A stretch of DNA of 61,284 bases from an uncultured Bacteroidales bacterium (lineage in GTDB: Bacteria > Bacteroidota > Bacteroidia > Bacteroidales > UBA932), in contig CAMKSQ010000009.1 in assembly GCA_946415475.1 (NCBI GenBank), positions 1-61,284 of the forward strand. The letters are read 5' to 3'. The position numbers were made by a program, and so were the translations under genes. Shown here piece after piece: positions 9,042 to 17,817 of this stretch (its first letter is position 1; each line of letters starts with the position of its first letter). The notes under the pieces are model-generated. The model made no database searches and was not told where the DNA came from. It was given only the letters and a program-made list of their open reading frames with translations.

Positions 9042-9488
9042 ATGACTGAAATCGAAAGCAAACACGGCATCGTTTCGCGTCAACCGTACGAGATGTACAT
9101 GTCTTTTGTGGACTTACAGAACTTCCAGCGCATGCTGCCGGAGGATAAGAAGGATATGATCACGGCCGATTACGACACCCTCACCGCCACGGTGCAGGGC
9201 TTTCACATCGGCGTTAAAGTGCATCAGCGTGTCCCCTACTCCCGCATCGAGCTGGTGGATTTTGACGCGCCCTTCGCTTTCCATATCGTCCTGCATTTTG
9301 AACCGGCCAAAGAGGACCCTTACAAAACGGACTTCTGGATCAGCGTGGAAGCAGACCTGAACCTGATGATGAAGATGATGCTTTCCGGCAAGATTCAAGA
9401 AGCGCTGGACAAAGTGGTGGACGGCCTGGTAGATGCTTCCAACGGCAAAATGCCGGAGGGATTCGACCCTGCCAACTGGGCCAAGTAA
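9042..9488 (+). CDS. SRPBCC-like (START/polyketide-cyclase fold) protein
   Basis: This is a small soluble 148-residue protein without signal peptide. The pattern (a short N-terminal strand, FVDLQNFQRMLP helix, several strands, and a long C-terminal helix with MMLSGKIQEALDKVVDGL) resembles the Bacteroidota SRPBCC group, which binds hydrophobic ligands in a deep pocket. No catalytic residues can be named. ATG 9042 follows the -7 box with a 21-base gap. It is six bases upstream of the methylase gene, so probably co-transcribed with it. Confidence 0.55.
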   Translation: MTEIESKHGIVSRQPYEMYMSFVDLQNFQRMLPEDKKDMITADYDTLTATVQGFHIGVKVHQRVPYSRIELVDFDAPFAFHIVLHFEPAKEDPYKTDFWISVEADLNLMMKMMLSGKIQEALDKVVDGLVDASNGKMPEGFDPANWAK

Positions 9489-9494
9489 ATCAGC

Positions 9495-10643
9495 ATGATC
9501 AAGTTTCCGGAGGGATTTGAGGCGCTGCTCACCGCATCGGTGGGCGCAGAGCGGGCCGCCACGGTGCTGGAAGCACTGCAGGCGGCGCCTTCCGTTTCCA
9601 TCCGCCTGAATCCGTCCAAACTGCCAACCTGCCCGTTCCCGGACGCTATGCCCGTGGCCTGGAGCCCGTATGGCTACCTGCTTAAGGAGCGGCCGGTGTT
9701 TACGCTGGACCCGCTGTTCCACGCCGGCGCGTATTACGTGCAGGACACTTCGGCCATGTTTGTGGGCCATGTGTTCCGCCAGCTTCCGCTGCAGGAAGGC
9801 GCCACGGTGCTGGACCTCTGTGCTGCGCCCGGCGGCAAAACCACAGACCTGGCCGCCTCGCTCCGGGAGCGCCTGGGTGAACGTTTCACCCTGCTCTCCA
9901 ACGAGGTGATGCGCGCCCGTTACGGCGTGCTCCGCAGCAACGTAGAAACCTGGGGAGACGCCCGTGTGGGCACGGTTTCACGGGACCCGTCGGCCTTTGG
10001 CGCCAACGCCCTGTTCGACATTATTGTGGCCGATGTCCCCTGCTCCGGGGAAGGCATGTTCCGCAAGGACGCACAGGCGGTAGCGGAATGGTCGCCGCAG
10101 ACGGTGGAATTCTGCGCAGCCCGTTCCCGTCGCATCCTGCGCGACATCTGGCCCACCCTGAAGCCAGGCGGCTACCTGCTTTACTCCACCTGCACCTTCA
10201 ACCACCTGGAAAACGACGACACCGTCGCCTGGGCTGCGGAAGAACTGGGCGCTGCCATCGTCCCTGTTCTGGCCGATGCCTCCCCTGCCGTTCCCACGCG
10301 CCACGGTTACGCCCTGCTGCCGGGCCTGGTTCCCGGCGAGGGACAATACGCCGCCGTCCTGCGCAAGCACGGAGAGCCGGACCCCCTCCGCACAGCCGAC
10401 CCTTTCGTCCTGTTCCGGGCAGAACGCCTTTCCCCGCCGGAAGCACTCCCCCAGTGGGATGTGGACCGGCAAACTGCCTTACAGTATTTGCACGGCGACG
10501 CCCTGGTCCTGTCACCGGAGGCACCCATCGGCCCTATAACCATCTGTTACCAAGGCCTGCCGCTGGGACCCGCGAAAAACCTGGGGAAACGCTGTAACAA
10601 CCTGTATCCCAAAGCCAAAAGAATTAGAATGGATATCCGATGA
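9495..10643 (+). CDS. RsmF/NSUN-type rRNA or tRNA cytosine-C5 methyltransferase
   Basis: The Rossmann-type SAM site DLCAAPGGKTTDLA is present. So are both cysteines of the m5C mechanism: Cys183 in DVPCSGEGMFRKD and Cys233 in YSTCTFN, the latter usually the nucleophile and the former assisting release. The C-terminal 100 residues form an RNA-binding tail like that of RsmF/YebU, rather than the N-terminal NusB domain of RsmB. Length (382 residues) suits this group. The substrate is a structured RNA cytosine; exact position is not readable. The stop overlaps the TPR gene by four bases. Confidence 0.85.
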   Translation: MIKFPEGFEALLTASVGAERAATVLEALQAAPSVSIRLNPSKLPTCPFPDAMPVAWSPYGYLLKERPVFTLDPLFHAGAYYVQDTSAMFVGHVFRQLPLQEGATVLDLCAAPGGKTTDLAASLRERLGERFTLLSNEVMRARYGVLRSNVETWGDARVGTVSRDPSAFGANALFDIIVADVPCSGEGMFRKDAQAVAEWSPQTVEFCAARSRRILRDIWPTLKPGGYLLYSTCTFNHLENDDTVAWAAEELGAAIVPVLADASPAVPTRHGYALLPGLVPGEGQYAAVLRKHGEPDPLRTADPFVLFRAERLSPPEALPQWDVDRQTALQYLHGDALVLSPEAPIGPITICYQGLPLGPAKNLGKRCNNLYPKAKRIRMDIR

Positions 10644-11566
10644 AAAACCGTATTCTCATCCTCCTGCTGGGCCTGGTGTGCCTGGTACCGCTGCACGCAC
10701 AGGAATCCAAGGAAGACTACCTGCGCCGCTACAACAACCTGGTGGGCCGCGTGGGGCCGGACGGGCTGGGCGTAGAAACCCTGCTGAACAAATGGGAGGC
10801 CGCCTGGCCGGAAGACCCCAACCAAATGATCGCCCGTTTCTCCTTCTGCTTCCTGCGCAGCCGGCATACCAGCGTCGTCCCCATGGAGCAGGACCGCTAC
10901 CTGGGCAACGCACCGCTCATCCCCATGACGGACTCCACCGGCAAAAAGGTGAACTATTTCGAGGTGGCCGAATTTGACGATGCCCTCTTTGCGGAAGCCA
11001 ACGCCGCCATCGGCAAAGCTATCGCCACGGCACAGAACCACCTGGACTGGCAGATACTGAAGATAAACGCGCTCCTGGCCTATGAGAAAGAAAAGCCGGA
11101 AATGACGCTGCAGGAGCTCAAGTCCCTGGTGACTTTCCACTATACCCGCAAGCCGGACTGGGTGCACGATGAACTGGGAACGGTGACGCCGGAGCAGTTC
11201 GAAGCCTTTATCCAGGATTACTGCGCCGTCCTGTTCCGGATGAACACACCCACGTCCATGGAAGCGTTCAAATCCCTGTCCGAACACATGCTTACCTACA
11301 AAAAGGAGAATCCTCTGTTCCTGGACAACCTGGGCTCCTACTACTTGATAAAAAAGGACTACAAGAAGGCCCGCAAATACTACGACCAGGTGCTCAAGAA
11401 GCATCCTGACGACATGACCGCCCTCAAGAACAGCATCCTGATGGCCCGCACGGCCAAAGACATAAAGCTGGAGAAGAAATACCTGGCCCTGATGGCCGCC
11501 AACGGCGAAACCGAGAATGATCGCGCCAGTGCCCAGGCCCGTCTGGATGCATACAACAAGAAGTAG
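10640..11566 (+). CDS. Exported tetratricopeptide-repeat protein
   Basis: A signal peptide (MKNRILILLLGLVCLVPLHAQ; cleavage after the AQ region) is followed by about 285 residues. The C-terminal part contains a clear TPR unit (NLGSYYLIKKDYKKARKYYDQVLKKHPDD). TPRs mediate protein-protein contacts, so this is probably a periplasmic scaffold. It is coupled to the methylase gene by an ATGA overlap, but the two proteins should act in different compartments; the link looks transcriptional rather than functional. Confidence 0.7.
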   Translation: MKNRILILLLGLVCLVPLHAQESKEDYLRRYNNLVGRVGPDGLGVETLLNKWEAAWPEDPNQMIARFSFCFLRSRHTSVVPMEQDRYLGNAPLIPMTDSTGKKVNYFEVAEFDDALFAEANAAIGKAIATAQNHLDWQILKINALLAYEKEKPEMTLQELKSLVTFHYTRKPDWVHDELGTVTPEQFEAFIQDYCAVLFRMNTPTSMEAFKSLSEHMLTYKKENPLFLDNLGSYYLIKKDYKKARKYYDQVLKKHPDDMTALKNSILMARTAKDIKLEKKYLALMAANGETENDRASAQARLDAYNKK

Positions 11567-11621
11567 TGAAACTATTTTCCCAAATCATCCGTATTATATT
11601 AGTATCGAAAAAACGGAGCAA

Positions 11622-12671
11622 ATGAAACTTTCACAATTCAACTTCGATCTTCCCCAGGATCGGATTGCCCAGAACCCTCCCCGCTGGCGGGACGAAGCCC
11701 GTCTGATGGTTCTCCACAAAAATACCGGCGAAATCGAACACCGGCTTTTCAAGGATATTATCGACTACTTTGGCAAAGGCGACGTCTTTGTCCTCAACGA
11801 TACCAAAGTCTTTCCTGCACGCCTGTACGGTAAAAAGGAAAAGACCGGGGCCGATATCATGGTGCTCCTGCTCCGCGAACTCAACCGCGAGCAGCGCCTG
11901 TGGGATGTCATTGTGGACCCTGCCCGCAAAATCCGCATCGGCAATAAACTTTACTTCGGTGAAGACGAGTCCATGGTGGCTGAGGTAATCGACAACACCA
12001 CTTCCCGCGGCCGTACCCTGCGTTTCCTCTTTGACGGCCCGTACGAGGACTTCAAGGAGGCCCTGTTCGCCCTGGGTGAGCCCTATGTTCCGGAATGGGT
12101 GAAAGAGAAGACCACCCCGGAGGATATCGAGAATTACCAGACCATCTTTGCCAAGCACGAGGGTGCAGTAAGCGCTCCCGCCGCCGGCCTGCACTTCAGC
12201 CGTGAGCTCTTCAACCGCATGATCCTCAAGGACATCGAGAAGGCTTTCATCACCGTGCACATGGGTATCGGTCATTTCCGCAGTGTCGATGTAGAAGACC
12301 TCTCCAAGCACCGCATGGACTCCGAGCGCCTCATCATCCCCGAGGAAGCCGCAGCGGTTATCAACCGTGCCAAGCGTGGCGGAAAGAAGGTCTGTGCCAT
12401 CGGCGCCACCGTCATGCGCGGCCTGGAAACCTACGTTACCACCACGCACGAGGTCAATGCCTTCGACGGCTGGACCAACAAGTTCATCTTCCCTCCGTAC
12501 GACTATTCCGTTCCGGATGCCATCGTCTCCAATTTCCACCTGCCGCAGAGCACCATGCTCATGAGCGTCGCAGCCTTCGGCGGATACAAGCCGGTGATGG
12601 CCGCCTACGAGGAAGCTTTGAAGGAAGGATATAACTTCGGCCCTTACGGAGACGCCCTTCTAATCGTGTAA
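11622..12671 (+). CDS. queA: S-adenosylmethionine:tRNA ribosyltransferase-isomerase
   Basis: QueA transfers and isomerises the ribosyl group of SAM onto 7-aminomethyl-7-deazaguanine in tRNA, making epoxyqueuosine. The 349-residue product begins MKLSQFNFDLPQDRIAQNPP, followed by DGRLMV-like sequence, LNDTKVFPARLYG, SAPAAGLHFS, HMGIGHFRSV and NFHLPQSTMLM, all conserved in QueA. The start at 11622 gives the canonical N-terminus; further upstream the frame runs into the TPR gene. A strong terminator follows. No other queuosine gene lies in the window. Confidence 0.95.
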   Translation: MKLSQFNFDLPQDRIAQNPPRWRDEARLMVLHKNTGEIEHRLFKDIIDYFGKGDVFVLNDTKVFPARLYGKKEKTGADIMVLLLRELNREQRLWDVIVDPARKIRIGNKLYFGEDESMVAEVIDNTTSRGRTLRFLFDGPYEDFKEALFALGEPYVPEWVKEKTTPEDIENYQTIFAKHEGAVSAPAAGLHFSRELFNRMILKDIEKAFITVHMGIGHFRSVDVEDLSKHRMDSERLIIPEEAAAVINRAKRGGKKVCAIGATVMRGLETYVTTTHEVNAFDGWTNKFIFPPYDYSVPDAIVSNFHLPQSTMLMSVAAFGGYKPVMAAYEEALKEGYNFGPYGDALLIV

Positions 12672-12711
12672 TTTTTTTACCGAATCGGTAGAAACAGCAT
12701 AAAAAACATGT

Positions 12712-12755
12712 GAAACAACGCAATCTTTCAACCGATTGCGTTGTTTCTCGTTTTT
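12712..12755 (+). terminator. Rho-independent terminator after queA
   Basis: A perfect 14-bp stem (12712-12725 with 12734-12747) has an 8-base loop, followed by TCG and a run of five T. Immediately downstream lies the dprA promoter box. Confidence 0.85.
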
Positions 12756-12761
12756 ATGCAT

Positions 12762-12769
12762 TACTTTCG
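12762..12769 (+). promoter_or_regulatory. -7 promoter box (TACTTTCG) for dprA
   Basis: One mismatch from TAnnTTTG. ATG 12774 begins four bases later, suggesting a leaderless transcript. Confidence 0.45.
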
Positions 12770-12773
12770 CCGC

Positions 12774-13922
12774 ATGATGGATTATGAAGAGCAAGTGGCG
12801 CTGTGTGCGCTGAACAAGATTTTCGGGTATCATCCCCGCTTGGCGATGGCCCTGATTGAAGAGACCGGAAGTGCGGCGGCCGTTTTTTCCGCCCCAGATT
12901 TAGAAGTACCGGGGCATCCGGAACTGGCTGAACGCGTGGAGCCGGCCATGCTGGACTGGGCGAAGGGTGAACTCACCCGTATCCGGGAGCGGGGTTTCCG
13001 CTTTCTGGCATACAAGGACAGTGACTACCCTGCCCCGCTGCTGGAAATCCCGGACCCGCCGCTGGGCATTTACCTCAACGGGAGCACGCCGCCCACGCAG
13101 ATTTTCGACCTGCACCCGATGGTGGGCGTCGTGGGCACGCGGGACCTCAGTCCGTACGGGCGCACCTGGTGCCGGAAACTGGTGGAAGGGCTGTCGCGTG
13201 CCAAGGTGCAGCCGTGCATCGTGAGCGGCATGGCGCTGGGGGCCGATGGAATTGCCCATCAAACCGCCCTGGAATGCGGCCTGACCACCGTTGGCGTGCT
13301 TCCCACGGGAATCGACAAGATTTATCCTTGGCAGCATGAACGCCTGGCGATGCAGATGGTGGAAACACCGGGATGCGGGCTGGTGACGGATTATCCCACG
13401 GGGACGGCTCCGGTGGCGCTCAACTTCCTGCGCCGCAACCGGATTATCGCCGGTTTGACGCGCGCGGTAATAGTGGTGGAGTCCAAAAGCCAGGGAGGCT
13501 CGCTCATGACGGCACGCTATGCGGTGGAGTACGGGCGCGACGTCTATGCCCTTCCCGGACGCGTCGATGACATCCGCAGCGCCGGCTGCAACTCCCTCAT
13601 CCACCAGAATATGGCGGAGATTATCACCACGCCCGAAGACCTGGTGGCGCGCCTGGGGCTGGGTGCACCGTCCCGAAAGGCGGCTGTCATCGGCCCAAAT
13701 GTTTTTGCCGATGCGCTTGAGCGGCAGTTCGGCGCCGGTTCCATTGAGCGGGCCGTCGGTCTCGGCGTCCAGAAGAACCGGGGCGTCACGGTGGAGGAAC
13801 TGTCGGCCCTGATGCGCCAGCCTTTTGCCGCCACAATGACGGCCGTCAGCACCCTGGAAGCGGCCGGATTCGTGCGGATGGACCTGCTTCGGCGCTGCTC
13901 ACTGGCGCCGGAGTGGGAATGA
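12774..13922 (+). CDS. dprA: DNA-processing protein DprA/Smf
   Basis: DprA binds incoming single-stranded DNA and loads RecA during transformation and recombination. The 382-residue protein has the N-terminal SAM-like region (LNKIFGYHPRLAMALIEETG). Next is the Rossmann-like core with VGTRDLSPYG, IVSGMALGADGIAH, RRNRIIAGL and ESKSQGGSLMTAR. A C-terminal winged-helix-like region (VTVEELSALM) completes it. All the usual family blocks are intact. The start is the first of two adjacent ATG codons, placed by the promoter box. It is independent of queA because of the intervening terminator. Confidence 0.93.
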   Translation: MMDYEEQVALCALNKIFGYHPRLAMALIEETGSAAAVFSAPDLEVPGHPELAERVEPAMLDWAKGELTRIRERGFRFLAYKDSDYPAPLLEIPDPPLGIYLNGSTPPTQIFDLHPMVGVVGTRDLSPYGRTWCRKLVEGLSRAKVQPCIVSGMALGADGIAHQTALECGLTTVGVLPTGIDKIYPWQHERLAMQMVETPGCGLVTDYPTGTAPVALNFLRRNRIIAGLTRAVIVVESKSQGGSLMTARYAVEYGRDVYALPGRVDDIRSAGCNSLIHQNMAEIITTPEDLVARLGLGAPSRKAAVIGPNVFADALERQFGAGSIERAVGLGVQKNRGVTVEELSALMRQPFAATMTAVSTLEAAGFVRMDLLRRCSLAPEWE

Positions 13923-13940
13923 GAATTGGGAATTATTTTG

Positions 13941-13948
13941 TATATTTG
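13941..13948 (+). promoter_or_regulatory. -7 promoter box (TATATTTG) for tatD
   Basis: Perfect TAnnTTTG. ATG 13954 begins five bases after it, so the transcript would be leaderless or nearly so. Confidence 0.6.
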
Positions 13949-13953
13949 TGGGT

Positions 13954-14838
13954 ATGTTCGTAGACACCCATACGCACTTTTACGACGAATGGCTGCTCCC
14001 GGATGCGGAGGCGGCCATTCAGCGTGCTTTGGAGGCCGGCGTGGGAAAAATGATTCAGGCCGATATAGACTCGCTGGAGCGCCCCCGGATGTGGGAGATA
14101 GGCCTGCGGCATCCGGGGGTGCTGTACCAGATGCTGGGCCTGTATCCCGGCTCCGTGACGGCCGACAACTGGAAGGAGGAACTGGAGCAGGTGTACCGCA
14201 TAGCGGCAGGAGATTCTCTCGCTTCGCTCGGAATGACAGAAAGGTCGGATGTAGCACCTCGGAGCGAAGCGACCCAGGGGGTCTGGGGGATTAGGCCCCC
14301 AGAGAGTGAAACGGGTTTAAAGCCAATGGCGTTTACCGCCATTGGCGAGATAGGCTTAGATTACCATGAGGGGAAGGAATTTGCCCGGGAACAGAAGGAA
14401 GTGCTGCGGCTGCAGTTTGAGCTGGCAGCCAAGCTGGACTTGCCGGTAAATATCCACCTCAGGGATGCCTGGGAGGACTTTTTTACCGTGCTGGAAGACT
14501 GCGCCCACCTGCACCTCAGGGGCAACCTGCATTGCTTCTCCGGAAGCTATGAGGTTTACCGGCGTGCCAACCGGAGCGGAGACTTCTCCGTGGGGATCGG
14601 CGGGGTGCTCACTTTCAAAAACGCTTCCCTGCCCGCCGTCGTGGCCCGCATTCCCATGGAGCACATCCTTCTGGAGACCGACGCCCCCTACCTGGCCCCC
14701 GTCCCCTATCGCGGAAAACGCAACGAGAGTGCCTACCTTCCGCTCGTCGCCGCCCGCCTGGCAGAGATTAAAGGCCTGAACCTGAACGAAATAGAAACTA
14801 TTACCACAGATAACGCAAAACGCTTGTTTGCCATATGA
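13954..14838 (+). CDS. tatD: TatD-family metal-dependent hydrolase (nuclease), with in-frame repeat insertion
   Basis: TatD proteins are TIM-barrel metal-dependent deoxyribonucleases. Metal-ligand motifs are present: FVDTHTHFYD at the N-terminus, EIGLDYH, VNIHLRDA, HCFSGS and LLETDAPYLAP. The protein is 294 residues, longer than the usual 255-265. The excess is residues about 87-128, which read as repeat-derived sequence (SLASLGMTERSDVA and onward) placed just before the conserved AIGEIGLD strand. The frame is preserved, so the enzyme may tolerate the loop. The start at ATG 13954 fits the promoter box; GTG 13948 overlaps it. The stop overlaps ansA by four bases. Confidence 0.9.
   Translation: MFVDTHTHFYDEWLLPDAEAAIQRALEAGVGKMIQADIDSLERPRMWEIGLRHPGVLYQMLGLYPGSVTADNWKEELEQVYRIAAGDSLASLGMTERSDVAPRSEATQGVWGIRPPESETGLKPMAFTAIGEIGLDYHEGKEFAREQKEVLRLQFELAAKLDLPVNIHLRDAWEDFFTVLEDCAHLHLRGNLHCFSGSYEVYRRANRSGDFSVGIGGVLTFKNASLPAVVARIPMEHILLETDAPYLAPVPYRGKRNESAYLPLVAARLAEIKGLNLNEIETITTDNAKRLFAI
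14211..14351 (+). repeat. Palindromic repeat element inserted in frame in tatD
   Basis: The element starts AGATTC, has TCGCTTCGCTC (from 14219) and reaches GAATGAC at 14237. The matching arm GAGCGAAGCGA follows near 14262-14272. Two further hairpins follow: TCTGGGGG with CCCCCAGA (about 14282-14303), and GCCAATGGCG with CGCCATTGGC (about 14322-14346). It adds about 42 codons without breaking the frame. Confidence 0.75.
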
Positions 14839-15866
14839 AATCGTCCATTCTCATTATTTACACCGGTGGCACCATCGGCATGAAGGAAGACCCGCAGGAC
14901 GGCACCCTGAAGCCCTTCGACTTCAGCCAGATCAAGGACGAAGTGCCGGAACTGAACAAGTTCGACGTACGCATCGACTCGTATACCTTCGACCCGCTCA
15001 TCGACTCTTCCGACATGGAGCCGTCCATCTGGGTGCAACTGGCTCAGCTTATCAGCGAGCGCTACGAGGACTACGACGGCTTTGTGGTCCTGCACGGCAC
15101 GGACACCATGGCCTACAGCGCATCGGCCCTGAGCTTCATGCTGGAAGGGCTCACCAAACCGGTTATCTTTACCGGGAGCCAGCTGCCCATCGGCGTACCG
15201 CGTACGGACGGGAAGGAGAACCTGATATCGGCCGTGGAAATTGCCGCCGCCAAGGACCATGAAGGGCACGCACGGGTACCTGAGGTGTGCATTTTCTTTG
15301 ATTCCAAGCTGCTGCGGGGCAACCGCTCCACCAAATATAGCGCAGAGGCCTTCAACGCCTTCGCCTCCCCCAACTGCCCGCCGCTGGCGGAGGCCGGGAT
15401 CAACATCCGCTACAACACGGATATCATCCGCAAACCCGTGTACTGGGATACCATGCTGCGGGTACAAACCCAGCTGGATACGCGCGTAGCCATCCTTAAG
15501 GTACACCCGGGCATGACGCCGCAGGTGATGCGCGCCGTAGTTGCAGACCCGCAGACGCGCGCCTGTATCATCGAAACCTATGGCTCCGGCAACGCCCTGT
15601 CCAAACCCTGGTTCCTGGATTTGGTGAAGCAAGCCAGCGACGAGGGAAAGATCCTGCTGAATGTAACGCAGTGCAAAGCGGGTACCGTGAACATGGACTT
15701 ATATGCCACCGGTGCCAGTCTCAAGAATGTAGGCGTCCTTTCCGGGGCCGATATCACCACGGAAGCCGCCCTGGGAAAACTGTTTTCACTCATGGGACGG
15801 AGCGAGAATGACAAGTGGGTGAAAACCATGTTAGAAAAGGACCTTTGCGGCGAAATAAGCAAATAA
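14835..15866 (+). CDS. ansA: Type I L-asparaginase (cytoplasmic)
   Basis: This enzyme hydrolyses L-asparagine to aspartate and ammonia. The catalytic set is visible: YTGGTIG near residues 9-15 with the nucleophilic Thr, the DSSD loop, and HGTDTM with Thr89-Asp90. The length (343 residues) and lack of signal peptide match cytoplasmic type I enzymes (AnsA) rather than periplasmic type II. ATG overlaps the tatD stop, a tatD-ansA pairing that shares one promoter. Confidence 0.9.
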   Translation: MKSSILIIYTGGTIGMKEDPQDGTLKPFDFSQIKDEVPELNKFDVRIDSYTFDPLIDSSDMEPSIWVQLAQLISERYEDYDGFVVLHGTDTMAYSASALSFMLEGLTKPVIFTGSQLPIGVPRTDGKENLISAVEIAAAKDHEGHARVPEVCIFFDSKLLRGNRSTKYSAEAFNAFASPNCPPLAEAGINIRYNTDIIRKPVYWDTMLRVQTQLDTRVAILKVHPGMTPQVMRAVVADPQTRACIIETYGSGNALSKPWFLDLVKQASDEGKILLNVTQCKAGTVNMDLYATGASLKNVGVLSGADITTEAALGKLFSLMGRSENDKWVKTMLEKDLCGEISK

Positions 15867-15965
15867 AATTGGGAATTCGGAAAATATTTCCTAAATTGCA
15901 CGACCAAATGAGACAATAAATTCATTAACTAATTCAACTTAATAACTAACAACACAAAAACGATT

Positions 15966-16757
15966 ATGAAAAAGTTTTTCATGTTTTTGGCAGTCGCCGG
16001 TCTTATGACCTTCACTGCAAACATCGCTTCCGCTCAGGAGGAGGCTGCTGCCCCCGCCGCTGCTCAGCAGGTAGAAGAAGCTGAAGAGGTTGTGGACCTG
16101 TTCGCCGGTTCCGGTGAGGAAGTTCCCCTCCACCAGGCTCTTAAGACCAAGTTCATCGAAGGTGGTGCAGGCTTCATGTCCCTGATCATCATCTGCCTTA
16201 TCCTTGGTATGGCTATCGCTATCGAGCGCATCCTGTACCTGGCTTTCTCCAAGACCAACACCACCAAGCTCCTCGAGGCTGTGGAAGCTGCTCTTGAAAA
16301 AGGCGGTATCGAAGAAGCAAAGAAAGTATGCCGTGAAACCCGTGGCCCCGTGGCCAGCATCTTCTATCAGGGCCTGCTCCGCGCAGACCAGGGCGTAGAT
16401 GTAGTGGAGAAGACCATCGTTTCCTATGGCGGTGTTCAGATGAGCCTCATGGAGAACGGCCTCAGCTGGCTGGCTCTGTTCATCGGTATCGCCCCGTCCC
16501 TGGGATTCCTCGGTACCGTTATCGGTATGATCCAGGCCTTCGACGCCATCCAGGCAGCCGGTGATATTTCCCCGAACGTTGTTGCTGGCGGTATGAAGGT
16601 GGCCCTCATCACCACTGTGGGTGGTCTCATCGTTGCTATGATCCTCCAGATCTTCTACAACTACATCATTGCCAAGATCGACGCTCTGTCCATCGACATG
16701 GAAGACTCTTCCATCCGCTTCGTGGACGCTATGGTAAAATTCAACAAGAAGAAATAA
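15966..16757 (+). CDS. exbB: ExbB/TolQ/MotA-type proton-channel protein with signal-like N-terminus
   Basis: The protein is the energising subunit that couples proton flow to TonB- or Tol-type work at the inner membrane. It has three hydrophobic helices in the ExbB arrangement. SLGFLGTVIGMIQAFDAI and the last-helix region VALITTVGGLIVAMILQ are the conserved MotA/TolQ/ExbB segments. An extra N-terminal export signal followed by an Ala/Glu-rich stretch (EEAAAPAAAQQ) precedes the first helix, as in many Bacteroidota versions. It heads a four-gene operon with an A-rich leader; the upstream TAAATTGC (about 15891) is only a weak -7 match. Confidence 0.9.
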   Translation: MKKFFMFLAVAGLMTFTANIASAQEEAAAPAAAQQVEEAEEVVDLFAGSGEEVPLHQALKTKFIEGGAGFMSLIIICLILGMAIAIERILYLAFSKTNTTKLLEAVEAALEKGGIEEAKKVCRETRGPVASIFYQGLLRADQGVDVVEKTIVSYGGVQMSLMENGLSWLALFIGIAPSLGFLGTVIGMIQAFDAIQAAGDISPNVVAGGMKVALITTVGGLIVAMILQIFYNYIIAKIDALSIDMEDSSIRFVDAMVKFNKKK

Positions 16758-16781
16758 GTAACCCCTTAAATTCCAATTACA

Positions 16782-17228
16782 ATGGAAAACCAGAAATACG
16801 CTAAAATTTTCAAGATCGTCCTCTGGGTCCTCATGGGCCTGAGCGTCTGCGTGCTGGTCTGGGGTTTCTTAACGGGATTCGAGGCCAATGACGGTGCCGC
16901 AACGAATGTGCTCCTTGGCTGGGCATATACCGTTCTGGGCATCGCTCTCGCAGCCGTGATCTGCGTGGGTATCTACATCCGCGCCATCACCGACCCTAAG
17001 AGTCTTGTTAAACTCGGCATCTATGTGCTCGGTGCAGCTGTGCTGGCCGGCCTGGTGTATCTGATTTCCCCGGGCAACCCGGCAGTCGGATTCTCCGGTC
17101 CCGTCCCTCCCTCCGCCAATGAGCTCAAAATGACCGACACCATCCTCAACCTCGCTTACATCGTAGGTGGCTGCGCCGTCCTTTCGATTATCGCAGGTGA
17201 AGTCATTATGGCCCTCCGCAAAAAATAA
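16782..17228 (+). CDS. Four-helix membrane protein of the Exb operon, function unknown
   Basis: I do not recognise a named family. The 148 residues form about four membrane helices (approximate centres at residues 20, 52, 78 and 132). A proline-rich extracytoplasmic loop (GFSGPVPPSANELKM) lies between the third and fourth. It sits between ExbB and ExbD genes with 24- and 8-base gaps, so it is surely co-expressed. A role as an accessory subunit of the proton-driven complex is inference from position only. Confidence 0.7.
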   Translation: MENQKYAKIFKIVLWVLMGLSVCVLVWGFLTGFEANDGAATNVLLGWAYTVLGIALAAVICVGIYIRAITDPKSLVKLGIYVLGAAVLAGLVYLISPGNPAVGFSGPVPPSANELKMTDTILNLAYIVGGCAVLSIIAGEVIMALRKK

Positions 17229-17236
17229 GAGAAACC

Positions 17237-17803
17237 ATGGCAAGAAGAAAAATCGGAACAATCGGATCCACGGCTGACATTGCTTTCCTGTTGCTGTGCT
17301 ACTTCCTCATGACTACCACCATGGGGGACCAGTCAGGTCTGCAGCGCCGCCTTCCCCCGATCCCGGACGAAAAACAAGCCCAGGACCAGAAGGTTAACCG
17401 CCGTAACATCATCATCGTCAGAATCAACTCTGCCGATAAGTTGTTTGCCGGTAGCGAGCCCATGGATATCTTATACTTGAAAGACAAAATCAAAGAGTTC
17501 CTCACCAACCCCGCCAATGACCCCAACCTCCCTGAAAAAGAGGCCAAGGAAATTGAAGGCAAAACCTACATGGTCTCCAAGGGCGTTATCTCCCTGCAGA
17601 ACGACCGTGGTACCAGTTATCAGGCATACCTCCAGGTACAGAATGAGCTGGTAAAGGCCGTGAACGAACTCCGCGACGACTTCTCCAGAGCCAACTTCGG
17701 CAAGAAGTTCTCCAAACTCACCGAAGAAGAGCAAGACATTGTTAAGAAGGCTGTGCCTCAGAACATCTCCGAGGCAGAACCTAAGGATACCGGTAAAAAA
17801 TAG
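17237..17803 (+). CDS. exbD: ExbD/TolR-type protein (first copy)
   Basis: ExbD partners ExbB in the proton-driven motor. The N-terminal region STADIAFLLLCYFLMTTTM holds the single membrane helix with the essential aspartate (ADIAF). A periplasmic domain of about 140 residues follows, longer than in typical ExbD because of a charged C-terminal extension (LTEEEQDIVKKAVPQ). It follows the unknown membrane gene by eight bases and precedes the second ExbD by 14 bases. Confidence 0.88.
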   Translation: MARRKIGTIGSTADIAFLLLCYFLMTTTMGDQSGLQRRLPPIPDEKQAQDQKVNRRNIIIVRINSADKLFAGSEPMDILYLKDKIKEFLTNPANDPNLPEKEAKEIEGKTYMVSKGVISLQNDRGTSYQAYLQVQNELVKAVNELRDDFSRANFGKKFSKLTEEEQDIVKKAVPQNISEAEPKDTGKK

Positions 17804-17817
17804 TAGGAGGTAAAATC

